Shown here in pieces: positions 1 to 6,949 of a DNA stretch of 24,885 nucleotides. Position numbers and translations under genes: made by a program. Under the pieces are notes generated by a model that had not been told where the DNA came from, searched no databases, and was given only the letters and a program-made list of their open reading frames with translations. This DNA is from Nitriliruptorales bacterium (GTDB lineage: Bacteria > Actinomycetota > Nitriliruptoria > Euzebyales > Egibacteraceae): the NCBI GenBank assembly GCA_007126835.1, contig SLAO01000004.1, positions 1 to 24,885 on the forward strand. Direction: 5' to 3'. Each line of letters begins with the position of its first letter. Within the stretch, counting starts at the first letter, position 1.

Positions 1-661
1 CGGTCAGGGTCCGTGGCACGCCGGTGGCGACGACGATGATGTCCGCACTGCGGGTGTGGAAGCCCAAATCCGCCGTCCCCGTGTGGCAGACGGTCACGGT
101 GGCGTTGGCCGTGTCGCCCTTGAGGCTGAGGAGGTTGGCCAGCGGGCGACCCACGAGCTGGGACCGGCCGATGATCACGACGTGGGCGCCGGCCACGGGG
201 ATGTCGTGGGTTCGGAGCAGCTCCTGGCACCCGAGGGGTGTCGCGGGAACGTAGCGGGGATCCCCTCGCAGCAGCATCCCGCCTGAGACCGGATGCAGGC
301 CGTCGACGTCCTTGATCGGGTCGATGCGCTCCTGCGCGGTGACGGTGTCGAGCCCGGCGGGCAGCGGCATCTGGACGATGATGCCGCTGACGGACGGATC
401 GGCGTTGAGTCGATCGATCTCGGCGTGCAACTGGGCTTGCGTCGCGTCCGCGCCGAGCCGCACGCCATACGAGGCGATGCCCACCGACTTGCAGTCGCGC
501 TCCTTGCCGGCGACGTAGACGTGACTGGCCTGGTCGTCGCCCACGAGGATCGCTGCGAGGCCGGGGGTCACCCCCTCCTGCGTCAGCGCTGCCACCTCGC
601 CGGCGACTCGCTTGCGAACCGCCGCGGCGGTCGCCTTGCCGTCGATCACCCTGGCTGTCAT
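1..661 (-). CDS. folD: Bifunctional methylenetetrahydrofolate dehydrogenase / methenyltetrahydrofolate cyclohydrolase, 3'-truncated by the window edge
   Basis: FolD interconverts 5,10-methylene-THF, 5,10-methenyl-THF and 10-formyl-THF in the cytosol, supplying formyl groups to purine synthesis. The first 220 residues are present; the usual length is about 285, so roughly the last quarter lies outside. Visible motifs are the substrate-site Tyr49 and Lys53 in YVAGK, the QMPLP segment near residue 96, DPIKDVDGLHP near 117, and the nucleotide-binding stretch GRSQLVGRPLANLL near 165. The ATG at 661 was chosen because GGAAAGGGG lies just upstream. The kinase gene ends 34 bp before this start on the same strand, so the two may be co-transcribed. 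PurN and PurH, encoded at 7958-10089, use its product. The open frame runs off the left edge without a stop; there is no sign of decay. Confidence 0.95.
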   Translation of the reverse strand, partial: MTARVIDGKATAAAVRKRVAGEVAALTQEGVTPGLAAILVGDDQASHVYVAGKERDCKSVGIASYGVRLGADATQAQLHAEIDRLNADPSVSGIIVQMPLPAGLDTVTAQERIDPIKDVDGLHPVSGGMLLRGDPRYVPATPLGCQELLRTHDIPVAGAHVVIIGRSQLVGRPLANLLSLKGDTANATVTVCHTGTADLGFHTRSADIIVVATGVPRTLT

Positions 662-695
662 CGGCGCCCCTTTCCGGACCGTGCGGGCCCGGGCA

Positions 696-2288
696 TCATG
701 CCCGAGGATCGGGGCCGCGTCGCACCACGGCAGCCGGCCGGGAGCCCACCAGAGCGCCCGCGCCGGCCAACGTGCCGGTCAGGAGCGCCGGCCCCGTCCA
801 GTCGCGCTTGACGGGTGCGAGGGCCAACACCACCAGGCCAGCAAGCAGCAGCAGCACGACGCCGACCGCCCACACCGGGGTCAGCACCAGCCGAGCCAGG
901 GCACCCGTCAAGCCGTGTGCGCCAGCCGCCGCCACGACCACAGGGGCCAGCACCGCTGATGCGAGCAGCGCGAACGCGCCCCACGGCACCGCGGGCAGAA
1001 ACCCCACCGGCTCCACGGACGAGCCAGCCGAGACCGCCGCAGCGACCCCTCCGACCGTGCCAACCCCGAGGGTCCCCAGCAGCGCCGCCCGCGCCCAGGC
1101 GCGGACTCGCCCCGGCGCAGCCGCTCGCGCCCCCAACAGCCAGGCCCACGCCGCCGGTGGCGCCAGCACGACCGTCACCCAGGGCTGGCCGGCGAGACGC
1201 GTCAACCCGAGATGCAGCGCCCCGGCCAGCAGCGCCGCGATCACCGGCCAGGCGGCCGCTGGCCCGTCGGGCACCCCAATTCCAGGCAGCGCCCCGTCCA
1301 CTCGCGCGCCCCAGGCGCCTGCGGCTGCCGCGGCCATGATCGTCAGCAAGCCAGCCAGCCAGGGCGCCGTTCGTCTGCGGGGAGGTGGTACCAGCGGGTC
1401 GTGAGGTCCACGCTGGGCCTGGTACCACTCCCCTGCCCCGTCAGCCGACCCCGACCACGGCCCTGGCCAGCTTTCCGGCGGGGCCTGCCAGTTCCGCAGG
1501 TCGGGAAGGTCGTCGAGGTCGATGGCGGTGCCGGCTTCCAGGACAGCTCGGCACGACCGGGGCCGAGCCGCCGGGTCGGGGTCCAAGGCTCGCCCGACCG
1601 TGTCGGGCAGGTCTAACTCTTCGGGGGCGGTGAGCACTTCCGACAGCGCCTCGCCCCGCGCCCCGGTGGCCAGCGCAACGATGGTCGCCGCGAAGCTGTA
1701 CACGTCAGCCGGGGGCCCGACCCGCCCGGTCATCACCTCCGGTGCGGCGTACAGGGGCGTACCGATGCGCGTCAGCTGCGTTGCGTCGGTTCCACGCAGC
1801 GTCGAGCAATCGACCAGGACCACGTCGCCATCGGGGCGCTCGATCAGGTTCGCCGGCTTCACGTCGCGGTGCACCAACGGCACCCCGTCGGACCAGCGCC
1901 CCTCGTGCAGCAGGTCGAGTGCTTCGGCGAGCGGCTCGAGCCGGTTGAGCGCGTCGGGATCTGCCGGGGCACGCGTCAGTGGGTCCCCGTCCACGAAGTC
2001 CATCTCCAAAAAGCCCCACCCGTCCAGGCTCGAGCCCGTCAAGCGCCCGGTCCGGTGCACGCGGACCAGCGCGGGGTGGTCGATCCTGCGCAAGAAGGCG
2101 CCTCGCCTCGTCAGCTCGTCAGCGGCAGCCAGGGCCTCGGGGCGGACGAGCTTGAGGGCGCGCCGGCGCCCCTCGACATCGCGCGCCTCCCACACCTCGC
2201 CCTCACCGCCGTAGCCCACGCGGGCGAGGAGCCGCAACCCGGCCACGACCCGTGGGCGGGCCTCGGGCACGCGCGGCTCGGCGGACAT
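696..2288 (-). CDS. Ser/Thr protein kinase with polytopic membrane C-terminal domain
   Basis: A 530-residue Hanks-type kinase. The N-terminal kinase domain (about 15-255) has the Gly-rich loop GYGGEGEV (25-32), ATP-binding Lys46 in ALKLV, catalytic loop HRDVKPAN (140-147, Asp142 and Asn147), the metal-binding Asp160, TPLYAAPE (177-184) and DVYSFAATI (195-203). The usual DFG triad reads DCS (160-162): the aspartate is kept, Phe and Gly are not. A Pro/Trp-rich linker (265-308) leads to about six or seven hydrophobic segments between 309 and 513, instead of the single TM plus PASTA repeats of PknB. The ligand is unknown. The start is the first in-frame ATG and has no strong Shine-Dalgarno site, so it is the least certain part. 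folD lies 34 bp downstream. Activity is probable because Lys and both Asp residues are retained. Confidence 0.9.
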   Translation of the reverse strand: MSAEPRVPEARPRVVAGLRLLARVGYGGEGEVWEARDVEGRRRALKLVRPEALAAADELTRRGAFLRRIDHPALVRVHRTGRLTGSSLDGWGFLEMDFVDGDPLTRAPADPDALNRLEPLAEALDLLHEGRWSDGVPLVHRDVKPANLIERPDGDVVLVDCSTLRGTDATQLTRIGTPLYAAPEVMTGRVGPPADVYSFAATIVALATGARGEALSEVLTAPEELDLPDTVGRALDPDPAARPRSCRAVLEAGTAIDLDDLPDLRNWQAPPESWPGPWSGSADGAGEWYQAQRGPHDPLVPPPRRRTAPWLAGLLTIMAAAAAGAWGARVDGALPGIGVPDGPAAAWPVIAALLAGALHLGLTRLAGQPWVTVVLAPPAAWAWLLGARAAAPGRVRAWARAALLGTLGVGTVGGVAAAVSAGSSVEPVGFLPAVPWGAFALLASAVLAPVVVAAAGAHGLTGALARLVLTPVWAVGVVLLLLAGLVVLALAPVKRDWTGPALLTGTLAGAGALVGSRPAAVVRRGPDPRA

Positions 2289-2367
2289 GCCATCGAGGAT
2301 GCCACCCTGGCGCCGGCGATTCGTGGACGTGCGGCCAGGACGACCAGCGTCGACGGCGGCGCGACTC

Positions 2368-2465
2368 TGGCCTCGACGCCTCCGCGGGTCGTAGGGTGGA
2401 GCCGTCTTACTGGCCTCGGCGCCTCCGCGGGTCGTGGGGTGGATCCGGCTTATAGGCCTCGACGC
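2368..2465. repeat. Imperfect 43-bp tandem repeat, about 2.3 copies
   Basis: Copy 1 starts at 2368 (TGGCCTCGACGCCTCCGCGG), copy 2 at 2411 (TGGCCTCGGCGCCTCCGCGG), and a third partial copy at 2454 (AGGCCTCGACGC). Each full copy carries GGGTCGT-RGGGTGGA. In copy 1 this contains TAGGGT (2392-2397), which fits an actinobacterial -10 element reading rightward; in copy 2 the same position reads TGGGGT. The repeat lies between the divergent kinase and SnoaL-like genes, so it may be a duplicated promoter segment. Confidence 0.8.
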
Positions 2466-2484
2466 GCACCAGAAGGACCGCTCC

Positions 2485-2841
2485 GTGGACCTCCAGGAAA
2501 CGCTGCTCGGCTACGAGCGGGAGCTGTCGCGCGGTGACGGCGACGCCTACCGCAGGCTGCTGGCCGACGATGCCGTCGTGATCGTCCCCGGCGCCACGCT
2601 GGACAAGCCTTCCACCGCCGCGGCCATCGATGACAGCCCCGGCTGGGACTCCGTCGAGATGCACGAGCCGCAGCTGCTGCGCCCCACCGAGGACGTCGCC
2701 ATCCTCACCTACCGGTTCGCGGGTCAGCGCCGCCCCGACGCCTCCTACGAGGCGCAGCTCACCAGCGTGTACACCGGCGCCGGCGGGCAGTGGCGGTTGG
2801 TGCTCCACCAGCACACGCCGCTGGGAGACTCCGGGGGTTGA
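2485..2841 (+). CDS. SnoaL/NTF2-like (DUF4440-type) small protein
   Basis: 118 residues with the pattern of the NTF2-like superfamily. A first helix (LQETLLGYERELSRGDGDAYRRLLADDAVVIVPG) is followed by a strand-rich half ending in QWRLVLHQHTPL. The family forms a cone-shaped barrel used as a small enzyme or ligand-binding protein; the exact substrate cannot be read. The GTG at 2485 was chosen because AGAAGGA lies 7-8 nt upstream. A GTG at 2434 would add 17 residues, but it falls inside the tandem repeat and has no good ribosome site. The gene is transcribed alone, divergently from the kinase. A candidate -10 (TAGGGT, 2392-2397) lies in the repeat upstream. Confidence 0.75.
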   Translation: MDLQETLLGYERELSRGDGDAYRRLLADDAVVIVPGATLDKPSTAAAIDDSPGWDSVEMHEPQLLRPTEDVAILTYRFAGQRRPDASYEAQLTSVYTGAGGQWRLVLHQHTPLGDSGG

Positions 2842-2984
2842 TGGATCGGCGCGAAGCACGATCCCGCCCCCGGTAAGGCGTTGCGCACTTCTCCCGAACG
2901 TCGAGGAGGCGTGCGCTCGGGCTCTGGGCAGTTTGTGCCGAGATGAGGCGACCGTTCCGGAGCGCAAAACATCCCATTCCGGAC

Positions 2985-3030
2985 CCGACTGGTACATCTG
3001 CACGAGCGCTCGTGCAGATGTACCAGTCGG
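2985..3030. repeat. Perfect 46-bp palindrome, copy 1 of a two-copy repeat
   Basis: The arm GACTGGTACATCTGCACGAG (2987-3006) is mirrored exactly at 3009-3028 around a CG centre, and two further C/G pairs extend it to 2985-3030. After one mismatch the pairing continues for 3-4 more bases (GGA / TCC). It sits between the 3' ends of the SnoaL-like gene and the VOC gene, so a bidirectional terminator role is possible, although no T-tract follows on either strand. Copy 2 is at 7728-7775. Confidence 0.95.
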
Positions 3031-3076
3031 ATCCGCTTCGTCCGCATTTGAGCGGCCGGCGTACCGACTCGCGTGA

Positions 3077-3091
3077 CCGCGAACGACGCGG
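3077..3091 (-). terminator. Possible terminator hairpin after the VOC gene
   Basis: CCGCG-AACGA-CGCGG forms a 5-bp stem with a 5-nt loop, 8 nt past the stop codon of the leftward VOC gene. There is no U-tract, which is usual for high-GC genomes. The short stem makes this tentative. Confidence 0.3.
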
Positions 3092-3099
3092 AACCCGAT

Positions 3100-3501
3100 T
3101 CAGTCGCGGTCCGCGGGATCATGTTGGTCGTCCGGCAGCTCCTGGACCGACCGGGATAGCAGACAGAACTCGTTGCCCTCTGGATCCGACAGCACGACCC
3201 AGGTGGCGTCGTCGGCCTGACCGACGTCGACCGGCGTCGCTCCGAGATCGAGCAGCCGCGCGAGCTCGACCTCCGTGGTCGACCCGTCCGCGCGAAGGTC
3301 GAGGTGCAGCCGGTTCTTGACCGTCTTGCGCTCCGGGACCGAGAACACGTCGATGGTCGGCCACGCCCCATCGGTCGGACCGATGCAGATGCCAGCATCG
3401 TCGACCTCACGTACCTGCCACCCCAGCACCTCGCACCAGAAGTCCGCAACCCGCGCCGGGTCGAGCGCGTCGATCGCCAGCACGGCCCAGCGGCTGGTCA
3501 T
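3100..3501 (-). CDS. VOC-family (glyoxalase/bleomycin-resistance fold) protein
   Basis: 133 residues. The βαβββ pattern of one VOC module pair is visible: TSRWAVLAIDALDPARVADFWCEVLGWQV at the N-terminus, RLHLDLRADG in the middle, and WVVLSDPEGNEFCLL at the C-terminus. DPEGNEFCL is the typical end of glyoxalase-like proteins of actinobacteria. Metal-binding residues and substrate cannot be assigned with confidence; a role in detoxification or small-molecule binding is only a family-level guess. The ATG at 3501 was preferred over one 45 bp upstream because GGTGGAGG precedes it by about 5 nt and the fold begins there. An inverted repeat with a possible -10 lies 29-43 nt upstream. The gene is monocistronic, converging with the SnoaL-like gene across the palindrome. 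Confidence 0.85.
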   Translation of the reverse strand: MTSRWAVLAIDALDPARVADFWCEVLGWQVREVDDAGICIGPTDGAWPTIDVFSVPERKTVKNRLHLDLRADGSTTEVELARLLDLGATPVDVGQADDATWVVLSDPEGNEFCLLSRSVQELPDDQHDPADRD

Positions 3502-3529
3502 CGTGGCCTCCACCGTGGTCTGCGCCAGC

Positions 3530-3544
3530 GATCGTACGACGATC
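3530..3544 (-). promoter_or_regulatory. Inverted repeat overlapping a possible -10 of the VOC gene
   Basis: GATCGT-ACG-ACGATC is a perfect 6-bp inverted repeat. Read leftward it contains TACGAT (positions 3536-3531), which fits a TANNNT -10 box about 30 nt before the VOC start codon. A dimeric repressor site is conceivable. No matching -35 was found. Confidence 0.3.
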
Positions 3545-3627
3545 ACCGCTCCCTCCCGCTGCCGAAGCTCCCGCCGGCAGAGCTCGGCCGAGGCGAGGTG
3601 TCGAAAGCGACCGGAACGAGCGCCGGA

Positions 3628-4005
3628 CTAAGAGCCGTTCCCCCCCTCGTCGTCACCCTCTTCCTCGGCGTCGTCGGTGTCGTCGCCTTCCTGCTCCGCG
3701 TCGTCGGCGTCGTCGGCCTCGCCCTCTTGCTCCGGTTCCTCCCCTTCGGCGTCACCGTCCGGCCCGTCGACGTCGAGTTCCACGTCGACGTCCTCGGGGA
3801 CGATCTCGACATCCGCGTCGTCGTCGCCTGTCACCGCGTTGAGGACCACCCACCCGAGCAGCAGGATCACCACGATTGCGACGATTGCGACGATCATCGG
3901 ACCGGAACCGCCCGGCCTCGGGGGCTCCTCGCGGTAGACGACCTCTTCGCGCTCGGTCGTTGGCGGCGCGCCCTGGGGGTCTGTTTCACGGCGGGGATCG
4001 GTCAT
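3628..4005 (-). CDS. Small membrane protein with a strongly acidic C-terminal tail
   Basis: 125 residues, no recognised family. A short N-terminal region rich in Pro, Glu and Arg (1-36) is followed by one transmembrane segment at about 37-59 (MIVAIVAIVVILLLGWVVL). The last 65 residues are almost entirely Asp, Glu, Gly, Val and Ala, with repeated DDADDAEQEGDD-like runs. The N-terminus is short and mixed in charge, so orientation is uncertain. The tail could bind cations or basic partners on either face of the membrane. The ATG at 4005 is preceded by AGAGGTG 7 nt away. An 8-bp hairpin (4022-4040) lies just upstream of that ribosome site. The gene is divergent from the S9 peptidase. Confidence 0.75.
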   Translation of the reverse strand: MTDPRRETDPQGAPPTTEREEVVYREEPPRPGGSGPMIVAIVAIVVILLLGWVVLNAVTGDDDADVEIVPEDVDVELDVDGPDGDAEGEEPEQEGEADDADDAEQEGDDTDDAEEEGDDEGGNGS

Positions 4006-4021
4006 GGACGGACACCTCTTG

Positions 4022-4040
4022 GCGGTCGCACAGCGACCGC
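4022..4040 (-). promoter_or_regulatory. 8-bp hairpin/operator-like palindrome upstream of the acidic membrane protein
   Basis: GCGGTCGC-ACA-GCGACCGC is a perfect 8-bp inverted repeat with a 3-nt loop. It ends 16 nt before the start codon at 4005 and directly abuts the Shine-Dalgarno region on the leftward strand. It could be a repressor operator or a 5'-leader hairpin that affects translation. The sequence does not decide between these. Confidence 0.4.
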
Positions 4041-4194
4041 GATCCGACAGTGGGTCATCGCCTGCACATACCCGGTGTCGAGCAGCAACAACTCGTCCTG
4101 AGGTGCAAGGGAGGCACGGGCGGCGGCAGGGCTCGGCGGGGTGGCATGGCTCGACTTGGGTGGGCGTGTTTCGGGCCCAGACCGCCGCCCCTGG

Positions 4195-4200
4195 TAGCGT
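4195..4200 (+). promoter_or_regulatory. Probable -10 box of a leaderless S9 peptidase transcript
   Basis: TAGCGT matches the TANNNT -10 consensus and lies exactly 7 nt before the ATG at 4208. Transcription would therefore start at or next to the A of the start codon. No Shine-Dalgarno sequence precedes this ATG, which agrees with a leaderless mRNA as is common in actinobacteria. Confidence 0.5.
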
Positions 4201-4207
4201 CGCGCGC

Positions 4208-6163
4208 ATGCGACCAGCAGACCTTGCGAACCTAGTGGTACCAGGGGACGTGACCCTGACGCCCGACGGGGAGCACGCCGTGTACGCGGCGACGCGCATC
4301 GACCTCGACGACGACGCCTACCGCAGCGACCTGTGGATCGTGCGCACCGACGGGTCCGCCCCGCCGCGGCGGCTGACGGTCGGTCCCAAGGATGCCCACC
4401 CTCGCGTCTCGCCCGACGGCCGCTGGCTGGCGTTCCTGCGCGGCGACGACGAGCAGGCGCCCCACCCCTACGTGCTGCCGCTTGACGGTGGCGAACCCCG
4501 ACGGCTCGCCGAGCCCGCGCTCGGCGCGTCCAGCCTGGCCTGGCGTCCGGACTCCACAGCTGTTGCGTACACCGCGCGCGTTGCCGAGCCGGGCCGGTAC
4601 GGCGTCAGCGAGGACGGCACCCGCGACCCCGACGCCAAGGCCGGCGAAGAGACCCCGCGCCGGATCACCAGCTTTCGCTACCGCATCGACGGGGTGGGGT
4701 TCTACCTGGACCGACCCAATCAGGTGTTCGTGGTGGCCATAGACGACGTCGGCGCCGAGCCGGTGGCGCTGACCGAGGGGCCAGCCGACCACTCCGAGCC
4801 CGCGTGGAGTCCCGACGGGCGCCACCTTGCGGTCGTCGCTGCCCGTCACGAACACGCGGGCGACGACGTCATCAGCGACGTCTGGATGCTACCTGCCGCG
4901 GGCGGTCCCCCGCGGCTGGTCACCGACACCACGATCCCGGTCTCGTCTCCCACCTACTCGCCCGACGGGGCCACGATCTGGTTTCGCAGCCCGGGTCATC
5001 CGGTTCCGGTGGGGCGCAACGTGGGGCTGTACTCCGCGCCCGCCGACGGCTCCGCTCCGCCCACGCGCCACACCGACGCCGAGGGGTTCACCACCGCCAA
5101 TCCGGTCGCGGGGGCAACCCAGCCGTTGCTCGTCGACGACCACGCGGTGGTCGCTCCCAACCTCGACCGCGGCCGCGTGCCCTTGCTGGCCTACCCGCCC
5201 GATGGTGGCGAGCCGACCGAGCTCGTCGGAGGCGAGCGCAGCGTCGGCGGCTACGCGCGCGCTGGCGACGTGTTGGTCGCGGTGTGCGCCAGCGACACGA
5301 ACGCGGGCGAGCTCGTCGCGTTCCGCGACGGCGCCGAGCTGACCCTGACCGACCTCGGTGGCCCGCTGTCGCGATCGGCCTCGCTGCGTCCCATGGTCGA
5401 GCTGGAGACCACGGCGTCCGACGGCTACCCCGTGCACGGTTGGGTGGTCAAGCCAGCCGGCACCGGCCCGTTCCCGGTGCTGCTGTGCATCCACGGGGGG
5501 CCGTTTACGCAGTACAGCCGGTCCTTGTTCGACGAAGCGCAGATCTACGCCGGCGCGGGGTACGCCGTCGTGCTCGGCAATCCGCGCGGAGCCGCCGGCT
5601 ACGGCGAGGCCCACGGGCGGGCCGCCGTCGGCGCCTTTGGCACCGTCGACCGCGACGATCTCGAGGCGCTGCTCGACCACGCCGTCGAGGACCCCGACCT
5701 CGACGCGCACCGCGTCGGGGTGCTCGGGGGCTCGTACGGCGGCTTTATGACCTCGTGGCTGGTGGGCCACACCGACCGGTTCTTCGCCGCCGTCAGCGAA
5801 CGCGCGGTCAATGCGTGGGACTCCTTCTTGGGCGCCAGCGACATCGGCTGGATGTTCGCCCCCTCGTACGTGTCGGACGACCCGGTCGAGCTGCGACGGC
5901 GCAGCCCGCTGTACCTGGCCGACCGGGTCACCACCCCGGTGCTGATCGTCCACTCCGAGCAGGACTGGCGCTGCCCGGTCGAGCAGGCGCAGCGCTACTT
6001 CGTTGCGCTCAAGCGCGCCGGGGCGCAAACCGAGTTGCTGCTGTTTCCCGGGGAAGGTCACGAGCTGTCCCGATCTGGCTTGCCGAGCCACCGGGTCACT
6101 CGCTTCGAGGCCATCCTGGACTGGTTCGACCGGCACCTCCCGGCAGGGTCACGAACAGCCTGA
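4208..6163 (+). CDS. S9 family (prolyl oligopeptidase / acylaminoacyl-peptidase type) serine peptidase
   Basis: 651 residues, a normal length for cytosolic S9C peptidases; no signal peptide is seen. The N-terminal half (about 1-390) is a WD40-like β-propeller with recurrent SPDGRWLAFLRG-type blades (for example near 60, 200 and 255). The C-terminal α/β-hydrolase domain starts near 400. The catalytic triad is visible: Ser509 in GGSYGGFM, Asp586 in HSEQDWRCP, and His618 in GEGHELSRSG. Such enzymes cleave short peptides, often removing blocked or hydrophobic N-terminal residues. The ATG at 4208 was chosen because the blade pattern begins right there (MRPADLANLVVPGD) and a TAGCGT box sits 7 nt upstream; the frame is open further upstream but without family-like sequence. 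Its 3' end overlaps the convergent lipoprotein gene by 15 bp. Confidence 0.95.
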   Translation: MRPADLANLVVPGDVTLTPDGEHAVYAATRIDLDDDAYRSDLWIVRTDGSAPPRRLTVGPKDAHPRVSPDGRWLAFLRGDDEQAPHPYVLPLDGGEPRRLAEPALGASSLAWRPDSTAVAYTARVAEPGRYGVSEDGTRDPDAKAGEETPRRITSFRYRIDGVGFYLDRPNQVFVVAIDDVGAEPVALTEGPADHSEPAWSPDGRHLAVVAARHEHAGDDVISDVWMLPAAGGPPRLVTDTTIPVSSPTYSPDGATIWFRSPGHPVPVGRNVGLYSAPADGSAPPTRHTDAEGFTTANPVAGATQPLLVDDHAVVAPNLDRGRVPLLAYPPDGGEPTELVGGERSVGGYARAGDVLVAVCASDTNAGELVAFRDGAELTLTDLGGPLSRSASLRPMVELETTASDGYPVHGWVVKPAGTGPFPVLLCIHGGPFTQYSRSLFDEAQIYAGAGYAVVLGNPRGAAGYGEAHGRAAVGAFGTVDRDDLEALLDHAVEDPDLDAHRVGVLGGSYGGFMTSWLVGHTDRFFAAVSERAVNAWDSFLGASDIGWMFAPSYVSDDPVELRRRSPLYLADRVTTPVLIVHSEQDWRCPVEQAQRYFVALKRAGAQTELLLFPGEGHELSRSGLPSHRVTRFEAILDWFDRHLPAGSRTA

Positions 6164-6685
6164 AACCGACTCGGCGTTCCCGTCGGGCACCAGCTCTTCT
6201 CGGGCGATCACCCAGCCGGTCGGGTTGGTGGCCTCCTCCACGTCGGCGCGATGCAGTTCGACCACGACGCTGGCCTCCGCTGGCGCCTGGATGGCGCCAG
6301 CCCCGGTAGGCAGAGCCACGTCGGTCTCGGCGATCACGCACTCGCCGGTGATCCCCGGCAGCGAGCGCACGGCGATGGGTCTGGGCCCCTCCGTGCCGGC
6401 GAAGCCCTCCAGGTCGTTGGCCAGGACGTTCTCCAGGCCTGCACGCCGATGCCCGGCCTCTTCCTCGGTGAAGGTCGCTTCGAGCCGGGCGATGATGCGC
6501 TCGTCGATCTGTCGCCGCTCGGCGAAGTCGTCCAGGGTGTCGGCGTGGACCTCGGCCAGCTCGCTCAGCACCCGATCGACGTAGGCCTCGTGAGGGCCGT
6601 CGCTGGGGACGTCCCAGTCGTCGGACGCCTCCGTGCACCCCGCGACGGCGAGCACGAAGGCCAGACACCAAACATACGCTCGCAC
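6149..6685 (-). CDS. Putative lipoprotein of unknown function
   Basis: 178 residues beginning with GTG. Residues 1-17 form a short lipoprotein signal peptide: MR, a hydrophobic core, then VAGC with the lipidated cysteine at 17. The mature part has a helical, charged N-terminal half (about 30-95, rich in Glu, Asp, Arg and Ala) and a more β-like C-terminal half containing GECVIAETDVAL and ASVVVELHRADVEEA. No known domain was recognised. It should be exported and anchored to the outer face of the cytoplasmic membrane. GGTGGG lies right before the GTG start and TACGAC a little further up, so both the ribosome site and the promoter are weakly defined. It converges with the S9 peptidase gene with a 15-bp overlap. 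Confidence 0.75.
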   Translation of the reverse strand: MRAYVWCLAFVLAVAGCTEASDDWDVPSDGPHEAYVDRVLSELAEVHADTLDDFAERRQIDERIIARLEATFTEEEAGHRRAGLENVLANDLEGFAGTEGPRPIAVRSLPGITGECVIAETDVALPTGAGAIQAPAEASVVVELHRADVEEATNPTGWVIAREELVPDGNAESVSGCS

Positions 6686-6949
6686 CCCACCGTCGTACCA
6701 CCCGTGGGCGGGGTTGGCGATGGTCGATGTCCGTGCAGGCCGGCGTACGGCGGGATGGGCGCTACCCCTCCCGGTCCCGCTGCGACGTCGGCGGGGTGGG
6801 CGCTACCGCTCCCGGTGACGTTGCGGCACCGGCGGTTCGCCAGCGGCTGCCCGAACGGACACGGCACCGGCGGTTCGACGACATCCCTGGCCGGATCTCC
6901 GGCGTCGGAGGTTCACATTGCCCTGCGGGGTCCCACCGCATTGGCTGCT
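6686..6949. other. 264-bp gene-free gap with degenerate repeats
   Basis: No coding region is supported here. It lies between the start of the lipoprotein gene and the 3' end of the DUF5658-like gene, both leftward. It therefore should hold the lipoprotein promoter and any terminator of the upstream gene, but no clear -35/-10 pair or strong hairpin was found. Most of 6753-6877 consists of degenerate short repeats, described separately. Confidence 0.6.
6753..6877. repeat. Degenerate direct repeats (offsets 41 and 38 bp)
   Basis: GGATGGGCGCTACCCCTCCC at 6753 recurs as GGGTGGGCGCTACCGCTCCC at 6794, offset 41 bp. CGGCACCGGCGGTTCG at 6824-6839 recurs exactly at 6862-6877, offset 38 bp. The two pairs adjoin, so the block looks like an eroded minisatellite between genes. 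Confidence 0.7.

Noticed and set aside
2985..3030. Palindrome as a CRISPR repeat or a parS site
   Set aside because: There are only two distant copies with no spacer array, and the sequence does not resemble the known parS consensus.
3304..4101. 265-codon plus-strand frame
   Set aside because: Antisense to the VOC gene and the acidic membrane protein; no family-like sequence or ribosome site.
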